Part shown: positions 8,084 through 16,800 of the stretch, piece by piece
Layout of the letters: the number at the start of each line of letters is the position of its first letter
Numbering within the stretch: the first letter of the stretch is position 1
Source of the DNA: Cytophagales bacterium
Lineage (GTDB): Bacteria > Bacteroidota > Bacteroidia > Cytophagales > Thermoflexibacteraceae
Length of the DNA stretch: 64,000 nt
Reading direction: 5' to 3'
Assembly (NCBI GenBank): GCA_004294445.1
Contig: REAZ01000005.1
Coordinates: forward strand, 1 to 64,000
The notes under the pieces: generated by a model
Seen by the model: only the letters and a program-made list of their open reading frames with translations
The model's database searches: none
Told to the model about the DNA's origin: nothing
Made by a program: the position numbers and the translations under genes

Positions 8084-8241
8084 AGGCATTTATCAGACAA
8101 TTTGAAAGTGCATTTGCGTTTCGCAATGCTTCAAAGCAAGGTTATATATTGATGGTAGCTTATTCTAAAAGATTTGAAACGGTACAGAGGTGTACGGTGA
8201 ACGTTGTTTTATACATAAGAGAAATACAAAGATAAATGCCT
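8084..8241 (+). ncRNA. Retron msr-msd non-coding RNA
   Basis: The RNA that templates and primes retron multicopy single-stranded DNA. The a1 arm AGGCATTTATC (8084-8094) is perfectly complementary to the a2 arm GATAAATGCCT (8231-8241). Just after a1, the G at 8096 is the candidate branching guanosine. The msr hairpin spans 8101-8135, with an outer stem TTTGAA/TTCAAA, an inner GCATT-GCG/CGC-AATGC stem with a bulge, and a TTT loop. The msd region, about 8157-8220, folds into a long imperfect hairpin. Its base pairs CTTAT (8159-8163) with ATAAG (8215-8219), its middle pairs TAAAA with TTTTA, and its tip pairs GTAC with GTAC around AGAGGT. The a2 arm ends 18 bases before the reverse transcriptase ATG. 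The order a1-msr-msd-a2-RT is canonical. Confidence 0.8.
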
Positions 8242-8259
8242 ATTTTATCCTTTCCGTAA

Positions 8260-10797
8260 ATGAAAATTGAGTTTAAAAAAGTTATACTCATCAAGCAATA
8301 TTTTGACACTACAGAAAATATTGATGGTTTAGCCGACCTACTGAATTTTGTAGGTAATACTCTGTATGAAAAAACCTTTTCAAAAAAACAACTTTCCAAA
8401 AAGCTACTCACATTCTTTGCTTTTAAAAAAGAGGATAAATATCAAAGATTTACCATAAAGAAAAAAAGTGGTGAAAATAGATTCATTCTTGCTCCTCACA
8501 GATATTTGAAATTAATACAAAAATGCTTGAATGTAGTCCTAAATGTAGTTTTTGAACCTCATTGGGCAAGTCATGGATTCGTATTAGATAAAAATATTGT
8601 AACCAATGCACGTAAGCATATTGGAAAAAATTATGTTCTTAATGTTGATTTAGAAGACTTTTTCCCAAGTATTAGTTTTCGCAGAGTAAAAACTGTCTTA
8701 CAACTTCCTCCGTTCAATCTTAATGATGAATTAGCCTTTTTAATAGCAAATTTATGCTGTTATGAAAACTCCTTGCCCCAAGGTGCACCTACCTCCCCTA
8801 CTCTCAGTAATATTGTGTGCCAAAAATTAGATAGAAAATTAGCTCGTTTCGCCAAGGAAAATCGGGTAAGTTATAGTAGATATGCAGATGATATTACTTT
8901 TTCTGCAAGAACAGACTTATTTGATGAAGATTTTTTAAATAGATTAAAAGAGATTATACTAAGCGAAAATTTTAAAGTCAATGAAAACAAAACCAGAATA
9001 CAAAGTTTTGCACAAAGACAAATCGTTACAGGACTAACTGTTAATCAAAAAGTAAATGTATCTCAACAGTACATTAAAGAAATCAGAGCAATTTTAAATA
9101 ATTGGGAAAAAAAAGGTTTTGAGCAAGCCCAATATGTATTTATAAAAAACTATATCAAAGACAATCCAAATATAAAAAATCCTTCTATGATTGAAGTTTT
9201 GAGAGGGAAACTTAACTTTTTGGGCATGGTGCGTAAAAAAGATAATTTGTACCAGAAATATTTTAATCAGTTTAATAAGCTATTAGACTCTTATAATCAG
9301 AAAGAAGAAGGAGATATTATTTATATAAAAAATGTATTAAGTAAATATAAAACAGAAACAAATACGTCAAAGACAAATCGAGATGTAAGAAAGTCATGTA
9401 AACATAACCCAATAAGAGTTACTGAATTTCTTAGAGTATTTTCTGAGGATAGAAATTTTGGGCTTAATATGCTTGTCCATGAAGCAGAAGATATAGATTT
9501 AGAGGAAAAATTAAAAGAAATAAACTTAGAGTTTGCAAAATATGGGAAACAATTTGAGGAAGAAAAATATCAAATCCCAATATGGCTATATACACATATA
9601 AAAAAAGACCTAATAGATTTATATAATGGGAAAGGGCTTTCTATTTATCGTGAATTAGGCAAGCATCCTTTTCAAAATGATAGAGAGTTTACCAAAACGA
9701 TTTTTGATTTTAAAAAAACATATCGTTTTGGACAGGATAAAGGAGAAGAAACTTCCCTAAGAGATACAATAATAAGATGTTTGTCAAAAGTAAGATATGG
9801 AGACAGGGATATTTTATCAAAATTTCAGATAGCTGTTTTTGAGCCAATAAATCAACTTGACTTTGATTTAATTGCCGCTATCAAAACAGATGTAATTAGA
9901 GTAGAACTTGCTATTAGAATTATTTTATCATCTTATTTAAAACACTCTAATGGGAGCGGAAGATTAAAGTTTGAACTACAAGAAATACAAAATCAGATTA
10001 TTTTAAATATAATTGATTTGGATTCAATATGTACTAAAAATTATGAAAATCTACAAGGGGGCGATTTTAATGAGATTATACAGAAATTATGGTCTTTATG
10101 TGATGTAAATGTGATTTCAAAATTTAAAGATGGTAAAACAAGGATAGTTCCAATTCTTCCTGAAAACAAAGACTCAAAACTTTACGATAAAGAGGTGGAA
10201 GGGTTTACTTTTCAACTTGTTTTTTATAATTTACCACGTGTTTTACTCTTAGATAACAAGGGTAGGGTAAAAGAAGTAAATAATGAGTACAAGCCTTATA
10301 TTGCTATTGAATCTGATATTAGTGAAAATGACTTATTAAGATACAATGCACTAATAATTCATAAAAGTATTCCTAACTATGTAAATCTATTTAAAAGAGC
10401 TATAAAAGAAAATATTCCCGTAGTTTCCTCTGGTGGAGGGTCAGGAGGCGAAGAAGGCATTGTGGAAAATGTAGGTAATATTTCTATTGCTTTCGATTTA
10501 ATGCAGAAAAATCTGCCTCTTTTTCTAAAAAAAATAAAAGAGGATTATGTTGTGGACATAAACATATTCTTGTTTGCCAATAAAATAAATTATAAAAAGG
10601 CTGTAAAAATAAAAGAGGAAATAATTAATATAATTGAAAATCATAATCTATTATTTCCTGAACTTTCTCTTGAAGTAATAAATAAAATCAAAGTGTTAGC
10701 AAAAAGCAATGATATTCCATCTTTTGAAAACAAGAAATCTCTCTCTAAATTTTTACAAGAAAAATTAAAATTGATTGAATATGAAACAGCAAATTAA
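8260..10797 (+). CDS. Retron-type reverse transcriptase with a large C-terminal extension
   Basis: Reverse-transcribes the adjacent msd into RNA-linked single-stranded DNA. The N-terminal 310 residues form a retron reverse transcriptase. The retron-specific NAxxH motif is N116-H120, the motif A aspartate is D130 (NVDLEDFF), LPQGAPTSP follows, the YADD active site is 208-211, and the retron VTG motif is V256-G258. Retron enzymes usually end soon after this point. This one continues to 845 residues with about 500 residues I cannot assign. Part of the extension (about 650-745) alternates hydrophobic strands and helices. It includes VLLLDNKG and IPVVSSGGGSGG and faintly resembles a degenerate receiver fold. 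The stop overlaps the start of the next gene. The region is visibly more AT-rich than its core neighbours, consistent with horizontal transfer. Confidence 0.92.
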   Translation: MKIEFKKVILIKQYFDTTENIDGLADLLNFVGNTLYEKTFSKKQLSKKLLTFFAFKKEDKYQRFTIKKKSGENRFILAPHRYLKLIQKCLNVVLNVVFEPHWASHGFVLDKNIVTNARKHIGKNYVLNVDLEDFFPSISFRRVKTVLQLPPFNLNDELAFLIANLCCYENSLPQGAPTSPTLSNIVCQKLDRKLARFAKENRVSYSRYADDITFSARTDLFDEDFLNRLKEIILSENFKVNENKTRIQSFAQRQIVTGLTVNQKVNVSQQYIKEIRAILNNWEKKGFEQAQYVFIKNYIKDNPNIKNPSMIEVLRGKLNFLGMVRKKDNLYQKYFNQFNKLLDSYNQKEEGDIIYIKNVLSKYKTETNTSKTNRDVRKSCKHNPIRVTEFLRVFSEDRNFGLNMLVHEAEDIDLEEKLKEINLEFAKYGKQFEEEKYQIPIWLYTHIKKDLIDLYNGKGLSIYRELGKHPFQNDREFTKTIFDFKKTYRFGQDKGEETSLRDTIIRCLSKVRYGDRDILSKFQIAVFEPINQLDFDLIAAIKTDVIRVELAIRIILSSYLKHSNGSGRLKFELQEIQNQIILNIIDLDSICTKNYENLQGGDFNEIIQKLWSLCDVNVISKFKDGKTRIVPILPENKDSKLYDKEVEGFTFQLVFYNLPRVLLLDNKGRVKEVNNEYKPYIAIESDISENDLLRYNALIIHKSIPNYVNLFKRAIKENIPVVSSGGGSGGEEGIVENVGNISIAFDLMQKNLPLFLKKIKEDYVVDINIFLFANKINYKKAVKIKEEIINIIENHNLLFPELSLEVINKIKVLAKSNDIPSFENKKSLSKFLQEKLKLIEYETAN

Positions 10798-12607
10798 TAT
10801 ATACTTCAATGCTCCAATTCCTAACTTAGAAATGGGAAATCTCAAATTTGATGGAAAAAAAGTTGAAGAAGCAACAGAGCAAGATGAAATTATACACGAT
10901 TTTGTGGATGGTATATATCCTAAATATGATACTTATGTAATAGAATTTAATAGTGATAATCAAACATTAGCATTGCGATTAGCTTGTTATATCTTTTTTT
11001 TCAATGAAATGATAGGCATATTGCCCATAATTATTTTAGTAGGAACATCTCCTATCAATGAATTAAGTAATCTTGTATGTGCAGATATTTTGAGTGCAAA
11101 AAATGTTGAATATATATTTAGGGATGAAGTAGATAATCTGAAAGATGAAATAGCAGAGATTCTAAGTTTAATTTCTAATGCTAAAACTAATATTAGTAAT
11201 GATGATTTAATTAAAGAAATTAAACAACGTACTCTAAATATCCCCAAACCAGAAGGAGATAATCACTCAATAGCCAATATTTGGGGAGCATTTAAGTTAG
11301 CACAAGTAACCAATACGCTTCCTATTTTAGAACAAAATGCTGAATTACAGAAAAAGCGTAAATTGCTCTATTTCAAATATCTTTTAGCAAAAAATGAAGT
11401 AAAATCAGGGGAAAGCGAAATTGTAAAGATTAACTGTTTAGGTAAAAAAGTTTTATTAATAGATGATGAAGCAGACAAAGGCTGGGCTGATATTTTCAAT
11501 ACAATACTTTCAAATGTTACTTTTGAGTATGTTCCGATGGTCTATAATAATGGCGAAAAAGATGAGGCTAAGTTTTTAGCAAATATAGAAGCAAAAATTC
11601 AAGAAAATTGGGATGTTGTTTTGTTAGATTTAAGGCTTACAAAGGCAGATAGTGCTTCTAAGATTCTTCCAATCAAAGAATATAGTGGGTATAAAATTTT
11701 AGAAAAAATCAAACAGCAAAATAAAGGCACACAAGTAATTGTTTTTACTGCTTCCAATAAGGCTTGGAATATGAAAGCCCTTTATGAAACAGAATTTGGT
11801 ATTGATGGGTATTACATCAAGGAATCACCAGACTTTTTATATGGTGAAGATTATACTCAAAAGAACTTTGAAAATTTTAGGAATGAATTAGAAGATGCTT
11901 TACAACGCACTTTTTTAAAACATTTTTGGAAAAATACAGAAACATTAAAAAATCATATAAAAATAGAATATGCAATCAATCAATCTTTCATTAATGAAGT
12001 TTCTCTTTGCTTAGATTATGCTTATGATACCTTAGAAAATTATCATTTTGGTGTGAGTAGTCAGACAATTGATGAACAAAAAAACACCGAAAAATTCAAT
12101 CAAAAATACTTGAACTATGCCTTTGTAGGCTATTGTAATTTGATAGAAGATATTTTGAAAAACATAGTTAAAGAAGAAACATCTGCTTTGTATCCCAATG
12201 AAAAAGATTGGACAATAAAATCTTTTTCATTTGCTTCTGATATTTCTGTTATTACTTGGAATGGCTCTCAATATCAAACGTATTTACAAATAGATTATGA
12301 CCAAACAATTACAAATCATGAAGGCGACCCATTGAAGTTTTATAAGAGAACTCAGAACTTAAATTTTCTTTCAAACAATGGATTTAAAAGATACCAAGAT
12401 AAGTATGGTTTAACTGTTCTTGCAAAATTTTCGTCAGTGGTTTTATTAAAATATGGATTTGATGAACATTTAGTCAAAGAATATGAACAGTTGAAATGGA
12501 AACGCAATAGTTTGATGCATAATAATGAGATAGATAGCATTAAACGCCAAGATTGTGAAGATATTTTTAAAATGGTGCATATATTACTCAAAGGAGTAGC
12601 AATATAA
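10781..12607 (+). CDS. Receiver-domain protein with HEPN-like C-terminus, putative retron effector
   Basis: I chose the ATG at 10781 (608 residues) over an in-frame TTG six bases upstream; either overlaps the reverse transcriptase gene. Residues 220-350 form a complete response-regulator receiver. The acidic pair is D228/D229 (LLIDDE), the phosphoacceptor is D283 (VVLLDLRL), T323 lies in VIVFTAS and K347 in YYIKES. The first 200 residues contain a hydrophobic alpha/beta segment with PIIILVGTSP that I cannot name. The C-terminal 200 residues are helical and end with KRNSLMHNN, where R575 and H580 form the RNxxxH motif of HEPN ribonucleases. By analogy with retrons whose neighbouring protein is a toxin held in check by the RT-msDNA complex, this is likely the effector. 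The RNase activity and the role of phosphorylation are inferences. Confidence 0.75.
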   Translation: MKQQINIYFNAPIPNLEMGNLKFDGKKVEEATEQDEIIHDFVDGIYPKYDTYVIEFNSDNQTLALRLACYIFFFNEMIGILPIIILVGTSPINELSNLVCADILSAKNVEYIFRDEVDNLKDEIAEILSLISNAKTNISNDDLIKEIKQRTLNIPKPEGDNHSIANIWGAFKLAQVTNTLPILEQNAELQKKRKLLYFKYLLAKNEVKSGESEIVKINCLGKKVLLIDDEADKGWADIFNTILSNVTFEYVPMVYNNGEKDEAKFLANIEAKIQENWDVVLLDLRLTKADSASKILPIKEYSGYKILEKIKQQNKGTQVIVFTASNKAWNMKALYETEFGIDGYYIKESPDFLYGEDYTQKNFENFRNELEDALQRTFLKHFWKNTETLKNHIKIEYAINQSFINEVSLCLDYAYDTLENYHFGVSSQTIDEQKNTEKFNQKYLNYAFVGYCNLIEDILKNIVKEETSALYPNEKDWTIKSFSFASDISVITWNGSQYQTYLQIDYDQTITNHEGDPLKFYKRTQNLNFLSNNGFKRYQDKYGLTVLAKFSSVVLLKYGFDEHLVKEYEQLKWKRNSLMHNNEIDSIKRQDCEDIFKMVHILLKGVAI

Positions 12608-12634
12608 AACATATTTTACTCATAACTAAGAAAA

Positions 12635-14713
12635 ATGCCAAAAAGATATACAGTTACCTCTGCCTTGCCTTATGCCAATGGACCCTTGCACATTGGGCAT
12701 ATTGCGGGTGCTTACCTGCCCGCCGATATTTTTGTGCGCTACCTTCGCTTGCGGGGGGAAGACGTAGTTTACGTTTGCGGGAGCGACGAATACGGGGCGG
12801 CTATCACTATGAAAGCCCAAAAAGAAAAAACTACGCCAAGAGCCATAGTAGATAAGTACCATACGATGATGAAGTCGGCGTTCGAGAGATTTGGGATTGC
12901 CTTCGATATTTATCATCGTACTACAGAGCCCATTCATACCGAAACTTCGCAGGGTATTTTCCTGAAACTGTACGAGAAAGGAGAGTTTGACGAGCAGGAA
13001 TCCGAGCAGTATTTTGACGAGGTCGCCAATCAGTTTTTGGCTGACCGCTACATCATGGGGACTTGCCCGAAGTGTGGCAATGAAAATGCCTATGGCGACC
13101 AGTGCGAAAGGTGCGGAAGTGCGCTAAGTCCTACGGATTTGATAAATCCGCATTCGACTTTGAGTGGGAGCAAACTCGTACTTAGAAAGACAAAACATTG
13201 GTATTTGCCAATGAACAAATATGAGAGTTGGCTCAAAGAATGGATAGTTAAAGAAAAGCAAAATACTTGGAAAACAAACGTTTACGGTCAATGTAAGTCT
13301 TGGATAGAAGGAGGCTTGCAGTCAAGGGCAATGACCAGAGATTTGGATTGGGGTGTGCCTGTGCCTTTGCCAAATGCAGAAGGGAAAGTCTTATATGTTT
13401 GGCTTGATGCCCCGATTGGCTATATTTCGGCTACCAGAGAATGGGCAAAACAAAACGGCAAAAATTGGGAAGATTATTGGAAAAACCCTGATACAGAGCT
13501 ATATCACTTTGTAGGAAAAGACAATATCGTTTTTCACTGCATTATTTTCCCTATCATTTTGAAGGCGCATGGCGAGTTTATTTTGCCTACTAACGTCCCC
13601 GCCAATGAGTTTTTGAACTTAGAAGGTGATAAACTTTCTACTTCCCGAAATTGGGCGGTGTGGTTACACGAATATTTGGACGAATTTCCTGATAAGCAAG
13701 ACGTTTTGCGCTATGTCTTGGGTTCTATTTTGCCCGAAACCAAAGACAGTGAGTTTACTTGGAAAGACTACCAAGCCCGAAATAACAACGAATTAGTAGC
13801 CATTTTGGGAAACTTTGTTAATCGTCCTAACAACTTGATTCCTAAGTTCTTTGCAGGAGTAATGCCCGCACAATATGAGCTTTCGGACTATGATAAAAAT
13901 GTATTGGCAGAACTGGCGAGCTACCCCGATAGGATTGGCGATTTGATAAAAAACTTTAAATTCAGAGATGCACTTTCGGAAGTGATGAATGTGGCTCGTC
14001 TGGGCAATAAATATTTAGCAGATACCGAGCCTTGGAAAATCAAAGACAATCCTGAACGAATTGCTACGATTTTGAATATTTCGGTGCAGATAATTGCTAA
14101 TTTGAGTATTTTGTTAAAACCATTTTTGCCAAGAACCGCCGAAAAGTTGGATAAAATGCTTGGTTTTGATGGAAAACTGACTTGGGAAGACGCAAAAAAT
14201 ACAAATTGGGTAAAAGCGGGAACACTATTACAAAAAATTGATTTGCTTTTTGAAAAAATAGAAGATGATGTAATAGAAAAGCAAATTCAAAAATTGACAA
14301 TTAATAACCAGCAACAAACAACTAATAACCAACAATCTCAAACAATCGCAATGGCGAACCATTCAAACGAAGTCAAACCACTTCAAACACCTATTAACTA
14401 TGACGATTTCACCAAATTAGATATTCGGATAGCCACTATAGTAGCAGCTGAAAAAGTAGCAAAGGCAAATAAATTGCTGAAATTGACTTTGGAAACAGGC
14501 ATAGACACTCGCATTGTGGTTAGCGGAATTGCAGAACATTTTAGCCCTGAAGAAGTTGTAGGTAAGCAAGTTACGCTATTGGCAAACTTAGCACCAAGGG
14601 AAATTCGTGGTATTCAGTCGCAAGGAATGATACTCATGGCAACGGACAAAGATGGAAAATTGCGATTTTTGCAACCAAGCGAAGCGGTAGTCAATGGTGC
14701 AATAGTTTCATAA
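12635..14713 (+). CDS. metG: Methionyl-tRNA synthetase
   Basis: Charges tRNA-Met with methionine. The class I HIGH motif is in PLHIGHIAG (about residues 16-24) and the KMSKS equivalent is DKLSTSRNW. The zinc-binding knuckles CPKCG and CERCG mark the MetG1-type connective peptide. Residues 585-692 form the C-terminal Trbp111-like OB-fold tRNA-binding and dimerisation domain (DIRIATI...GIQSQGMIL). The link between the anticodon domain and the OB domain is a low-complexity Asn/Gln/Thr stretch (about 550-570). The length of 692 is normal. The gene follows the retron cassette by 27 bases without an obvious terminator, and mrp follows 12 bases after it. Confidence 0.97.
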   Translation: MPKRYTVTSALPYANGPLHIGHIAGAYLPADIFVRYLRLRGEDVVYVCGSDEYGAAITMKAQKEKTTPRAIVDKYHTMMKSAFERFGIAFDIYHRTTEPIHTETSQGIFLKLYEKGEFDEQESEQYFDEVANQFLADRYIMGTCPKCGNENAYGDQCERCGSALSPTDLINPHSTLSGSKLVLRKTKHWYLPMNKYESWLKEWIVKEKQNTWKTNVYGQCKSWIEGGLQSRAMTRDLDWGVPVPLPNAEGKVLYVWLDAPIGYISATREWAKQNGKNWEDYWKNPDTELYHFVGKDNIVFHCIIFPIILKAHGEFILPTNVPANEFLNLEGDKLSTSRNWAVWLHEYLDEFPDKQDVLRYVLGSILPETKDSEFTWKDYQARNNNELVAILGNFVNRPNNLIPKFFAGVMPAQYELSDYDKNVLAELASYPDRIGDLIKNFKFRDALSEVMNVARLGNKYLADTEPWKIKDNPERIATILNISVQIIANLSILLKPFLPRTAEKLDKMLGFDGKLTWEDAKNTNWVKAGTLLQKIDLLFEKIEDDVIEKQIQKLTINNQQQTTNNQQSQTIAMANHSNEVKPLQTPINYDDFTKLDIRIATIVAAEKVAKANKLLKLTLETGIDTRIVVSGIAEHFSPEEVVGKQVTLLANLAPREIRGIQSQGMILMATDKDGKLRFLQPSEAVVNGAIVS

Positions 14714-14725
14714 AAATATAAAATA

Positions 14726-15784
14726 ATGACTAAAGAAGACGTACTCAAAGCACTTTCGACAGTAGAAGAGCCTGATTTGAAAAAGGACTTAGTTACCTTG
14801 AATATGATTCAAAACATTGATATTCAAGGCGATAAGCTCACTTTTACTGTAGTACTCACTACGCCCGCCTGCCCGCTCAAGGAACTTATTAGGCAGCGAT
14901 GCGAAACAGCGATTCATACCTTGATTTCGTCTGATATTAAGGTGTTTATCAATATGACAGCTTCGGTTACTTCGGTACGCGAAAATACGCCCTTATTGCC
15001 CCAAGTCCGCAATATTGTGGCGGTAGCTTCGGGGAAGGGTGGCGTAGGCAAATCGACAGTAACTGCAAATTTGGCAATGGCATTGGTACAAACGGGTGCA
15101 AAAGTAGGCATTATAGATGCAGATATTTTTGGACCCTCGATGCCTACCATGTTTAACTGCGAGTCGGCTCGTCCGGGGCTTTTTACTAAAGATGGCAAGC
15201 AAATGCTCATTCCTGTAGAGCAGTATGGTGTCAAACTGTTGTCTATTGGCTTCCTTGCCCCGCCTGACGATGCGGTAGTGTGGCGAGGCCCTATGGCAAG
15301 CTCGGCTTTGCGGCAGTTTATTGGCGATACCGAATGGGGGGAATTAGACTACTTGCTGATAGATATGCCCCCTGGCACAAGTGATATTCACCTTACTTTG
15401 GTGCAGACTGTGCCTGTAACGGGCGCAGTAATCGTTACTACGCCTCAAAAAGTTGCGCTGGCAGATGCCCAAAAAGGCTTGGCGATGTTCAGGCAAAAGC
15501 AAATTAATGTACCTATTTTGGGAGTGATTGAAAATATGGCATACTTCACTCCAGACGAACTACCAGACAATAAATACTATATTTTTGGGAAAGATGGTGG
15601 CAAGGTGTTAGCAAATAGGAATGAGGTGGCATTTTTGGGAGAGATTCCTTTGGTGCAAAGCATCAGAGAATCGGGAGATAAGGGAAAGCCTTTTGTAACC
15701 CAAGAAAATAACCCAACTGCGGAGGCTTTTAAAATCGTAGCCGAAAAGTTAGCACAAAATATTGCTATCCGCAATGCGGCTTAA
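14726..15784 (+). CDS. mrp: Mrp/ApbC-type Fe-S cluster carrier ATPase
   Basis: A P-loop NTPase of the Mrp/NBP35 group that carries Fe-S clusters to target proteins in the cytoplasm. An N-terminal MIP18/DUF59 domain covers residues 1-85 with its CPLKELI cysteine. The deviant Walker A GKGGVGKST starts near residue 104, and LLIDMPPGTSD is the Mrp signature. The usual C-terminal CPxCG cluster site is absent: ENMAYFTPDELPDNKYYIFG stands in its place. I believe this is common in Bacteroidota versions. The gene lies 12 bases after metG and probably shares its transcript. Confidence 0.92.
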   Translation: MTKEDVLKALSTVEEPDLKKDLVTLNMIQNIDIQGDKLTFTVVLTTPACPLKELIRQRCETAIHTLISSDIKVFINMTASVTSVRENTPLLPQVRNIVAVASGKGGVGKSTVTANLAMALVQTGAKVGIIDADIFGPSMPTMFNCESARPGLFTKDGKQMLIPVEQYGVKLLSIGFLAPPDDAVVWRGPMASSALRQFIGDTEWGELDYLLIDMPPGTSDIHLTLVQTVPVTGAVIVTTPQKVALADAQKGLAMFRQKQINVPILGVIENMAYFTPDELPDNKYYIFGKDGGKVLANRNEVAFLGEIPLVQSIRESGDKGKPFVTQENNPTAEAFKIVAEKLAQNIAIRNAA

Positions 15785-15849
15785 AAAGGTCTGTACCAAA
15801 GGTCTGCCCCATTAGATAACACTTAGTTACATGAGTATTTGACAAAAAC

Positions 15850-16764
15850 ATGGAAAAGGAAAGTATCGCTTTATGGTTTCAAGGATTACAAGATAGCATT
15901 TGCCACGATTTGGAGCAAGCAGACGGCAAAGCCCGTTTCCAAGAAGACCAATGGCAAAGGAAGGGCGGCGGCGGAGGCAAAACGCGTGTCATACAAAACG
16001 GCAACCTATTGGCAAAAGGAGGTGTAAACTTTTCTGCAGTATTTGGCGAAGCATCTGAACAAATGCTTAAAATGATGAAAATAGAAACTGATAAGCCCAT
16101 AGATTTTTTTGCTACAGGCGTTTCTATAGTGCTGCATCCTATCAACCCAATGATGCCCATCATACACAAAAATATCCGCTATTTCGAAATGACGAACGGT
16201 ATGTGGTGGTTCGGTGGCGGTATAGACCTTACCCCTCATTATATAGACAAGGCAGATGCCAAATGGTTTCATCAGCAGCTAAAAGCAGTATGCGATGCTC
16301 ACCATTCACTTTTTTATACAGAATATAAAAAATGGGCTGACGATTATTTCTTTCTCAAGCATCGCAACGAAACAAGAGGTGTTGGTGGTATTTTCTTCGA
16401 CTACCTAAACGATAAAAAAGGATATAGCAAAGAACAAATTTTTGATTTTGTAAAAAGCGTAGGACTTTCCTTTGCACCTATATACACACATTTTATGGAA
16501 AAAAATGCTAATCTTCCATACGGAGAATCCGAATTAGCATGGCAGGGAGTTCGCAGAGGCAGATACGTTGAGTTTAATTTAGTATGGGACAGAGGGACTA
16601 AATTTGGCTTAGAAACAGACGGCAGAACGGAATCTATCTTGATGAGCCTCCCCCCCGAAGCAAATTGGCTATACAGCTACGAGCCAACAGAGGGCAGCAA
16701 AGAAGCAGAAACGCAAAGTTTGCTCAAAAAAGAAATAGACTGGCTAAATATTAAAATAGACTAA
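15850..16764 (+). CDS. hemF: Oxygen-dependent coproporphyrinogen III oxidase
   Basis: Converts coproporphyrinogen III to protoporphyrinogen IX with O2 in heme synthesis; cytoplasmic homodimer. The conserved blocks are GGVNFSAVFG, HPINPMMPIIHKNIRYFE, WFGGGIDLTPHY, ETRGVGGIFFDYL and RRGRYVEFNLVWDRGT. Its length of 304 is standard. The presence of the O2-dependent form suggests at least facultative aerobic growth. A gap of 65 bases separates it from mrp, so it may have its own promoter. No other hem gene is adjacent. Confidence 0.96.
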   Translation: MEKESIALWFQGLQDSICHDLEQADGKARFQEDQWQRKGGGGGKTRVIQNGNLLAKGGVNFSAVFGEASEQMLKMMKIETDKPIDFFATGVSIVLHPINPMMPIIHKNIRYFEMTNGMWWFGGGIDLTPHYIDKADAKWFHQQLKAVCDAHHSLFYTEYKKWADDYFFLKHRNETRGVGGIFFDYLNDKKGYSKEQIFDFVKSVGLSFAPIYTHFMEKNANLPYGESELAWQGVRRGRYVEFNLVWDRGTKFGLETDGRTESILMSLPPEANWLYSYEPTEGSKEAETQSLLKKEIDWLNIKID

Positions 16765-16773
16765 AAAAGCAAA

Positions 16774-16800
16774 CAGCCTCCGTAGATACTACGAAGGCTG
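16774..16800 (-). terminator. Rho-independent terminator, best oriented for the minus strand
   Basis: CAGCCT-CGTAG and CTACG-AGGCTG form an 11-bp stem with one mismatch and a short loop. The T run (TTTGCTTTTTT) follows on the minus strand, so it suits transcripts coming from rdgB or from within the gap. It lies 9 bases past the hemF stop and may also stop that transcript. Confidence 0.6.

Noticed and set aside
8053-8235. A 60-codon open frame between the epimerase and the reverse transcriptase
   Set aside because: It lies on top of the promoter, palindrome and msr-msd structures, has no recognisable protein features, and the RNA reading explains the region better.
8260-9200. Group II intron or diversity-generating retroelement as the source of the reverse transcriptase
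   Set aside because: There is no maturase or HNH domain, no intron RNA and no template/variable repeat pair; NAxxH and VTG plus the a1/a2 repeat point to a retron.
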